Source: Ambrosia x helenae
Lineage: Eukaryota; Streptophyta; Magnoliopsida; Asterales; Asteraceae
Reading direction: 5' to 3'
Length of the DNA: 64,000 bases
NCBI GenBank assembly: GCA_030844895.1
Contig: CM061227.1
Coordinates: 2,629,153 to 2,693,152 of the forward strand
Below the pieces are notes generated by a model. That model ran no database searches. It had not been told where the DNA came from and worked only from the letters and a program-made list of their open reading frames with translations. Shown here piece after piece: positions 58,328-64,000 of the stretch. Numbering within the stretch: position 1 is the stretch's first letter; each line of letters starts with the position of its first letter. A program made the translations under genes and the position numbers.

Positions 58328-58897
58328 ATGCCACGTAAATTTGTCTCTCTCAAAAGGTACCTGAAAGAGTTGGATGCTCTGGAAGGATTAAAGGAATTGC
58401 AGCGTCAATCCCAAACCCTTGAGCACCATCTTCCTGCTGATGAGCCCACTGAGCTTCTTCCCCCAAGGGAGTGTCGATTGGTCTACCATCGGCGATCAAG
58501 GGCTGTACCACCACCCCTGCCTGTTGTTGCAGATGACATTGGGGGAGATCGTGGCATCCCCATTGGTTTGCCTAACCTGACTGGAGTCGAAGATGGTGTC
58601 AGAGTGCATTCAACCAGTATCCCAGCTCCTGGACGTTATGGCTTGGTTTACCGGCGAGGCACTGGACATCGACCGTCCCCCTGGATATCTTTGGGGAAGG
58701 AAGTGGCGATTGATCAGGGATTGGACCTGGCTGGACCTTCCCATGCAGATGAGGACCCGGGGGTTAGGTCATTTGATCTCCAGTTAATGAAGATGTATGA
58801 GGAGTGCTGGGTCCTCCCCCCTACTTGCAACCCTCCTGGCGAAGTGCTATATACCCCGGCGGAGGTGTTTGCCATGTTGGATGGTTGCAGTTCTTAA
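58328..58897 (+). CDS. second antisense gene of the Tat element
   Basis: 189 codons, single exon. N-terminal basic/coiled helix (KRYLKELDALEGLKELQ), then Pro-rich. It contains two similar segments ending in LVYHRR and LVYRRG, which look like an internal duplication, and a C-terminal PPGEVLYTPAEVFAML. No family is recognised. It has its own TATA box and sits 387 bp after antisense gene 1, in the same orientation. Its stop is 285 bp from the end of pol, which comes the other way, so the two are convergent. Confidence 0.65.
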   Translation: MPRKFVSLKRYLKELDALEGLKELQRQSQTLEHHLPADEPTELLPPRECRLVYHRRSRAVPPPLPVVADDIGGDRGIPIGLPNLTGVEDGVRVHSTSIPAPGRYGLVYRRGTGHRPSPWISLGKEVAIDQGLDLAGPSHADEDPGVRSFDLQLMKMYEECWVLPPTCNPPGEVLYTPAEVFAMLDGCSS

Positions 58898-59181
58898 TGC
58901 TTGCAATTTGAACAAGGCTTTTAGGAAAATAGCGCTATGTATAGTTGGTAGGAAAATTATTATTATTGGCTTAGGATTTTTGTCCTGCCCCTACCGTTTT
59001 TTGTAATTATGCTTTGTCTAGCATGTTATTTATAATGGAATATAAGTACTGAAAATGCCATCATCGGCGTTGTCTTATTAATTGTAATGAATAACAAGAA
59101 AAATAAAAACTTGATTGACCGGGGTGTCATGGTATCCGTCCGGTCAATGTTTACAATGGCCTAAGGCCCTGAACTTTTGTG
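58898..59181. other. gap between convergent retroelement genes
   Basis: 284 bp holding the 3' ends of antisense gene 2 (+) and of pol (-). AT-rich. ATAAAT/AATAAC words could serve as polyadenylation signals, but none is certain. Confidence 0.4.
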
Positions 59182-62100
59182 TTACATGTAGCATTTTCTG
59201 AGTTGGGCAGCATTCCAACTTCTGGGTACCGGCGTCCCGTCCAGTTGTTTTAGTCGGTATGCTCCCTTTCCCAGGCTTTCAATGACTTCATATGGTCCCT
59301 CCCAGTTGGGACTTAGTTTTCCCGGTGGCAGTTGTCTGCTTGCCTCATTATCCCTCATGACCAGGTCGCCGGGCTTGAATGAGCAGGTCCGGACTCTCTT
59401 GTTGTAATATTTTTCCATCAACCTCTTGTACCGGGCTTCCTTGATATGGGCTTCATCACGCCGGGCCTCTATTGCGTCAAGATTGAGTCTTAACAACTGG
59501 TCATTGTCAGCATTGGGGTCGGCGTATCTGGTAGATGGCAACATCACCTCGGCCGGAATCATCGCTTCCGATCCGTAGGTCAGACAGAAAGGAGTCTCTC
59601 CATTGCTTGTCTTGGGTGTTGTTCGATGGGCCCAGAGAACATGCGAAAGCTGGTCAACCCATGATGTTCCTTCCTGGTCCAAGCGTCTTTTCAACCCGTC
59701 CAGTATGCTCCTGTTCGCCCTCTCAACCTGCCCATTTCCTTGAGGGTGAGCCACAGACGTGAATACTTGCTGTATGTTCAGGCTTTTGCACCATTCTTGT
59801 ATGTGCTTGTCCGCGAACTGCGTCCCGTTGTCGCTGACCAGGTACAAGGGGACTCCGAACCTACATACTATGTGTTCCCATAAAAACTTCTTGATGTTGC
59901 TCGCCTCTATCTTGGCCAACGGCTTTGCCTCTACCCACTTCGTAAAGTAGTCAATGGCTACCACCAGGTACTTGAGCTTTCCCGGGGCTAGAGGAAAAGG
60001 TCCGACCAAATCAATGCCCCATTTTTGAAAGGGCCATGCTGCTGTTACCGGGATTAAGTTGTTCTTTGGTCTGGTCGTTACCGGTGCATACTTTTGACAA
60101 CTAATGCACTTCCTGAGTTCTTCGACGGCCATGGTGTGCATCCCGGGCCAGTAGTATCCTGCATTTGTGATCTTGGCTACCACTGCCCGGGGTCCTGCAT
60201 GAATCCCACACATTCCCGAATGGATGTCCTTGATCAAATACCTGGCTTCCGAAGGGGATACACATCTCAGGGATGGCCCTAGGTAAGACTTTCTGTAAAG
60301 CACCCCGGCTTGGATTTCATATTGAATGGCCTTGGTCCGAATTTTCATTGCCTCGGCTTTATCTTCCGGCAGACTTCCATCTGTTAAGAATTTATGTATA
60401 GGGGTCATCCAGGAGACCTCAACCGCGTGCACCAAGTGAACTTCTGATATCTGTGTGGACGGGTGCTTTAAAGTTTCTGTGTGGACGTTTGCATCCGGAC
60501 CGGACGAGGCCAGCTTACTAAGAGCATCAGCGATGTCATTCTTGTGCCTTCTCACATGATGTAGCGTGACCTGCTTGAATTTGGCCATCAACTCCTTTGT
60601 CTTTTCTAGGTATCTGGCCATAGACTCGTCCTTGGCTTCATATGACTCGTTCACCTGATTGTTGACCAAGAGTGAGTCCACATGGGCATCCACCCGGGTG
60701 GCTCCCATGGCCAGGGCCACTCGCAGTCCCGCCAATAGGGCTTCGTATTCAGATTGATTGTTAGAACATTCAAAATCGAACCGGAGGGCATAGAGGAACC
60801 GTGCACCCTCCGGGCTAACCAATAATAATCCTGCTCCGGCACCCTTGCTGTTGGAGGAGCCATCCGTATATAGCTGCCACGGAGTAGACTCGTCTTCCAG
60901 CATATCTTCAACTCTCGGCACCGATTCCTTAATCTCTTCTCCTTCCGGGATTTCTGTCATGAAATCAGCCAGTACTTGGCCCTTTACAGCCGTTCGCTTT
61001 TTAAACGACACATCTAGTGCTCCCAATTCAATCGCCCACTTGGCCAGCCGTCCCGACACCTCTGGCCTGTTTATAATTTGTCCCAGTTGGAAGTTTGTGA
61101 GGACTTCCACTTCGTGCGCCTGGAAGTACCTGCGCAGCCTCCGGGATGAATGTACCAGTGCCAGTACCAATTTCTCCAAGGTAGGGTACCTGGCCTCGGC
61201 GTCTGACAGTGTCCGGCTGATGTAGTAAATTGGGGTCTGGCATTTGTTTCTTTCAACTAATAAAACGGAACTGACGGCTTGGTGCCCCGCCGCCAGATAC
61301 ATCTTCAACACTTCTCCCGGACGAGGTGCTGTGAGCATGGGCAAGTTACCGACGAATGTTTTCATCTGTTCGAATGCATTGCCCGCTTCTTCAGTCCACT
61401 TAAACTTGTTCTTGTTCAGGCAGTCCTTAAGTGTGGAGATAAATGGTAGAGAACGCTCGGCATGCCTGGCCAGGAACCTGCTGATGGCGGCTAACCTCCC
61501 GTTGAGTGTTTGGGCATCTTTCAAAGTCTTAGGGGCGGGCATATTCCTGATTGCTGCCACCTTTTCCGGGTTGACTCGGAACCCGTCCTTGGACACTATT
61601 ACTCCCAGGAACTTCCCTTCTTCAACCCCAAAAGAGCACTTTCCCGGGTTCAGCTTGATGTTATATTCTCGGAGAGTATCAAATGTTTCTTCGATATCTT
61701 TTAACATCATCTCTTCAGTCTTGCTTTTGATTACCAGATCATCCACGTACACTTCCAGGTTCCTGCCGATCTGGTGCTCGAACGCTTGATCCATCAGCCG
61801 TTGATACGTTGCCCCAGCATTCTTCAAGCCGAACGGCATTTTGGTGTAGCAGAATATACCAGCGTCCGTGTGGAAAGCTGTCTTCTCCTCATCCTCCTTA
61901 GCCATCTGAATCTGATGATACCCTTTGTATGCGTCCAAGAAACACTTGTACTGGAAAGGAGCTAGGGAATCGACCTTGAGGTCTATCTCTGGAAGCGGGT
62001 ATGCGTCTTTAGGACATGCTTTATTCAGATCCTTATAGTCTACACACATCCTCCATGATCCGTCGTGCTTTCGAACCATGACAGGATTGGCGACCCATGT

Positions 62101-64000
62101 GTGATACTTGGTTTTTCTGAGGATCCCGGCTTCTTCCAACTTTTTTACCTCTTGCACTACAGCCGCTCTTCTATCTGGAGCCATGCTTCTTCTCTTTTGT
62201 GTGACTGGTTTCACGTTTGGGTAGGTAGACAGCTTGTGTTCTGCCTTTTCCCGAGCAATTCCAGTCATGTCAGAATGTGAGAATGCAAAAACGTCCATGT
62301 TGCGCTTTAATAGCCGCTTCAACTTCTCCTGAGTGGTCGGGGCCAGCGAATCTCCAATGGTGACCGTTTGATCTGGGTGTTTCGTGCTCAACACCCATCT
62401 CTCCGGGCCCCGTATACCGGAAGGTGCCTGACGGCATGCTGCGCCCTCAGCTGCTGCGACAACTTTTTCCCCGGTCACCGTGGCTACTCCGTGTGGTGTT
62501 GGGAACATGAGAAAGCCCCTGGCTGTAGATACCAGGGCGTCTATTCGTCCCAACGTGTATCGGCCAATGATTAGGTTGTACTGTGAGGTAGCTGGGATCA
62601 CCAGAAAAGTGACAAGGATCGTTCGTTCCTTATAACCATCGCCGAGTGTGACTGGGAACGTCAGTTGCCCCAACGGCTCTATACATTCTCCTGTGAACCC
62701 TTTTACCGGACCGTGGGCCGGTGCTAACATCTTCTGGTCCTCCATTGACATTCTTCTGAAACATGGCTCATAGATGATATCTTCTGAACTGCCCGTGTCT
62801 ACCATGATTCTTTTCATACTGTAGTCACCTACAGCTGCTGAGATTACCAGCGCTTCCATTCGTAATGCTTTATAGTACGGGGGTACAGTCATCACCGTTT
62901 CCATCCACGGCTCAATTGTTTCGAATCGTCTCTTGGAGCTGCCTCTTGCCTCCGGCCGTATTGTATTGATCTCCCTGGGCTTTTTGCCAGCCGCCCTGTC
63001 TTCCCAGGTTGTTACTTCTGGTTTAGTGTCTTTAACCAGATGAGCTAGCTTCCCTGTTCTGACGAAGTACTCTATTTGCCTCTTCAGTTGGAAACAATCA
63101 TTCGTGTCATGGCCGTTGCCTTTGTGGTAATCACAGAACTTTGACTTGTCTTTTGACGGAGAGTCCTTGACCGGCCGAGGAGTGTTCAGCCTTAGGTTCT
63201 CCGTTTCAAGTATTTGTGATGGCGTCTTGATCAGCTCCGGGTAATCCAGCTTGGGCTTGGAAGCCGTATCTCCTCTGCTGGAATAAGAATCACGAGACTT
63301 TTCCGATCTTCGCCCCTGCTCGCGACGATCATCTCTCCGCTCTTCCCGGCGTTCGTCTCGCCGGTCATCTCTGGAATAAGGTTGACCCGACCGCCCCCTG
63401 TTTCTGGAGCCTCTGGAGTCCTGGTTGTCACTTGTTTTTGTAGTCTCTTGCTTCTTCCGTACTGCATGGTTCATGGCAATTGACTTCTCCTGCTTGACGT
63501 ATGCCTTAGCTACTGTCATCATTTCGTCCATGGTCTGAGGATACCCATGGGGACCATGAAGCTTTCTTAACAATCCATCGTCATTCACCCCCATAGTGAA
63601 TGCAGTACATGCTAATTCTTCAGTCAGACCCGGGATCTGAAGCCTTTCTTTGTTGAACCGTATTATGAAATTCTCCATTGGTTCATTGTCTCTTTGGCGG
63701 ATGTGCATTACCTCCTCCCTATACTTGGTGTGTCTGCGTTGTTGACTGAACTGCTGGGTGAATCCCTTATGGATGTCTCTCCAGTTTGAAATAGACCTGG
63801 GCGGTAAACTGTCCCACCAGACCCGTGATGCTCCCACTAGGGTCTGAACGAACATGTGACACCAGGCCTGCATTGGCCAGTCCTTGGATGAGGCCACAGA
63901 TTCAAAGATGCTCAGATGGTCATCCGGGTCCCCAATCCCGTCATACTTACCCACTGTCGATGGGAGTTTCAGGTTCTGGGGTAACGGGGCATTGGCTATC
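59182..64000 (-). CDS. Ty3/gypsy Tat-lineage Gag-Pol polyprotein, 5' end outside window
   Basis: A single frame open from the window edge (no start inside; the frame is open upstream of 63954) to TAA/TAG at 59182, at least 1,605 codons. Gag comes first (WWDSLPPRSISNW, then the Arg/Asp-rich DDRRDERRE stretch and a CDYHKGNGHDTNDC zinc knuckle). Then protease (VDTGSS, about 62795), reverse transcriptase with YVDD at about 61740, a first RNase H with degenerate active site, a second RNase H with D/E/D (YTDGSS, SEYEAL, HVDSLL, about 60840-60680), and integrase with HHCC zinc finger (about 60230-60090) and D, D, E (GIDLVGPF, VSDNGTQF, GQVERANRS). Dual RNase H and no chromodomain place it in the Tat (Retand/Ogre-like) lineage. 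There is no stop or frameshift anywhere, so the element is probably young and may be autonomous. Confidence 0.95.
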   Translation of the reverse strand, partial: IANAPLPQNLKLPSTVGKYDGIGDPDDHLSIFESVASSKDWPMQAWCHMFVQTLVGASRVWWDSLPPRSISNWRDIHKGFTQQFSQQRRHTKYREEVMHIRQRDNEPMENFIIRFNKERLQIPGLTEELACTAFTMGVNDDGLLRKLHGPHGYPQTMDEMMTVAKAYVKQEKSIAMNHAVRKKQETTKTSDNQDSRGSRNRGRSGQPYSRDDRRDERREERRDDRREQGRRSEKSRDSYSSRGDTASKPKLDYPELIKTPSQILETENLRLNTPRPVKDSPSKDKSKFCDYHKGNGHDTNDCFQLKRQIEYFVRTGKLAHLVKDTKPEVTTWEDRAAGKKPREINTIRPEARGSSKRRFETIEPWMETVMTVPPYYKALRMEALVISAAVGDYSMKRIMVDTGSSEDIIYEPCFRRMSMEDQKMLAPAHGPVKGFTGECIEPLGQLTFPVTLGDGYKERTILVTFLVIPATSQYNLIIGRYTLGRIDALVSTARGFLMFPTPHGVATVTGEKVVAAAEGAACRQAPSGIRGPERWVLSTKHPDQTVTIGDSLAPTTQEKLKRLLKRNMDVFAFSHSDMTGIAREKAEHKLSTYPNVKPVTQKRRSMAPDRRAAVVQEVKKLEEAGILRKTKYHTWVANPVMVRKHDGSWRMCVDYKDLNKACPKDAYPLPEIDLKVDSLAPFQYKCFLDAYKGYHQIQMAKEDEEKTAFHTDAGIFCYTKMPFGLKNAGATYQRLMDQAFEHQIGRNLEVYVDDLVIKSKTEEMMLKDIEETFDTLREYNIKLNPGKCSFGVEEGKFLGVIVSKDGFRVNPEKVAAIRNMPAPKTLKDAQTLNGRLAAISRFLARHAERSLPFISTLKDCLNKNKFKWTEEAGNAFEQMKTFVGNLPMLTAPRPGEVLKMYLAAGHQAVSSVLLVERNKCQTPIYYISRTLSDAEARYPTLEKLVLALVHSSRRLRRYFQAHEVEVLTNFQLGQIINRPEVSGRLAKWAIELGALDVSFKKRTAVKGQVLADFMTEIPEGEEIKESVPRVEDMLEDESTPWQLYTDGSSNSKGAGAGLLLVSPEGARFLYALRFDFECSNNQSEYEALLAGLRVALAMGATRVDAHVDSLLVNNQVNESYEAKDESMARYLEKTKELMAKFKQVTLHHVRRHKNDIADALSKLASSGPDANVHTETLKHPSTQISEVHLVHAVEVSWMTPIHKFLTDGSLPEDKAEAMKIRTKAIQYEIQAGVLYRKSYLGPSLRCVSPSEARYLIKDIHSGMCGIHAGPRAVVAKITNAGYYWPGMHTMAVEELRKCISCQKYAPVTTRPKNNLIPVTAAWPFQKWGIDLVGPFPLAPGKLKYLVVAIDYFTKWVEAKPLAKIEASNIKKFLWEHIVCRFGVPLYLVSDNGTQFADKHIQEWCKSLNIQQVFTSVAHPQGNGQVERANRSILDGLKRRLDQEGTSWVDQLSHVLWAHRTTPKTSNGETPFCLTYGSEAMIPAEVMLPSTRYADPNADNDQLLRLNLDAIEARRDEAHIKEARYKRLMEKYYNKRVRTCSFKPGDLVMRDNEASRQLPPGKLSPNWEGPYEVIESLGKGAYRLKQLDGTPVPRSWNAAQLRKCYM

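Noticed and set aside
59535..62574. Plus-strand ORFs opposite the polyprotein, e.g. 61244-61789
   Set aside because: Shadow frames of a strongly coding minus strand; no start context, domain or splice evidence.

Overview
This window is nuclear DNA of a flowering plant. The genes have many short exons with GT-AG introns, the intergenic DNA is AT-rich and full of transposons, and every recognisable protein is a plant family member. A eudicot is certain enough; Asteraceae is my best guess from the style of the TNL fragment and repeats, but I could not test it.

Layout. 1-5.2 kb: a decayed Helitron Rep/helicase fragment (-), then transposon-derived DNA. 5.2-15.3 kb (+): a complete gene for mitochondrial NADPH:adrenodoxin/ferredoxin reductase (13 coding exons, 478 aa). 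Its promoter and first exon are duplicated in tandem, and each copy later received a different MITE. 15.3-28.9 kb: no host gene, but SINEs, hAT-like, Mutator-like and Tourist-like MITEs, one complete 1,560-bp non-autonomous Helitron, and a broken Harbinger-type Myb-like ORF. 28.9-32.4 kb (+): a five-exon Aux/IAA repressor. 33.2-34.2 kb: a 1.07-kb hAT-like element with a foldback element nested in it. 34.65-37.5 kb (+): a three-exon glyoxal/aldehyde oxidase (GLOX) gene carrying one frameshift. 38.2-40.7 kb (-): remains of a Bin3-type RNA methyltransferase gene, interrupted by a solo LTR. 42.1-42.9 kb (-): a small HMA-domain gene. 44.8-45.4 kb (-): a TNL NB-ARC fragment. 46.7-53.7 kb (-): a complete nine-exon plastid glyoxalase I gene (354 aa). 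54.3-64 kb: most of a Ty3/gypsy Tat-lineage retrotransposon on the minus strand, cut by the window edge. It carries two additional genes on the opposite strand, each with its own TATA box.

The host genes are not an operon or cluster. They share redox/detoxification themes (adrenodoxin reductase, glyoxalase I, glyoxal oxidase), but I see no evidence that they are functionally linked. Many of the MITEs sit in introns: MFDR introns 1 and 5, IAA introns 1 and 2, the HMA intron and GLYI intron 1. Most retain exact target-site duplications, so this is a good place to see recent transposition. The least explained features are the antisense genes of the Tat element, the duplicated first exon, and a group of hAT-like elements whose interiors are built from iterated 5-8-bp words.
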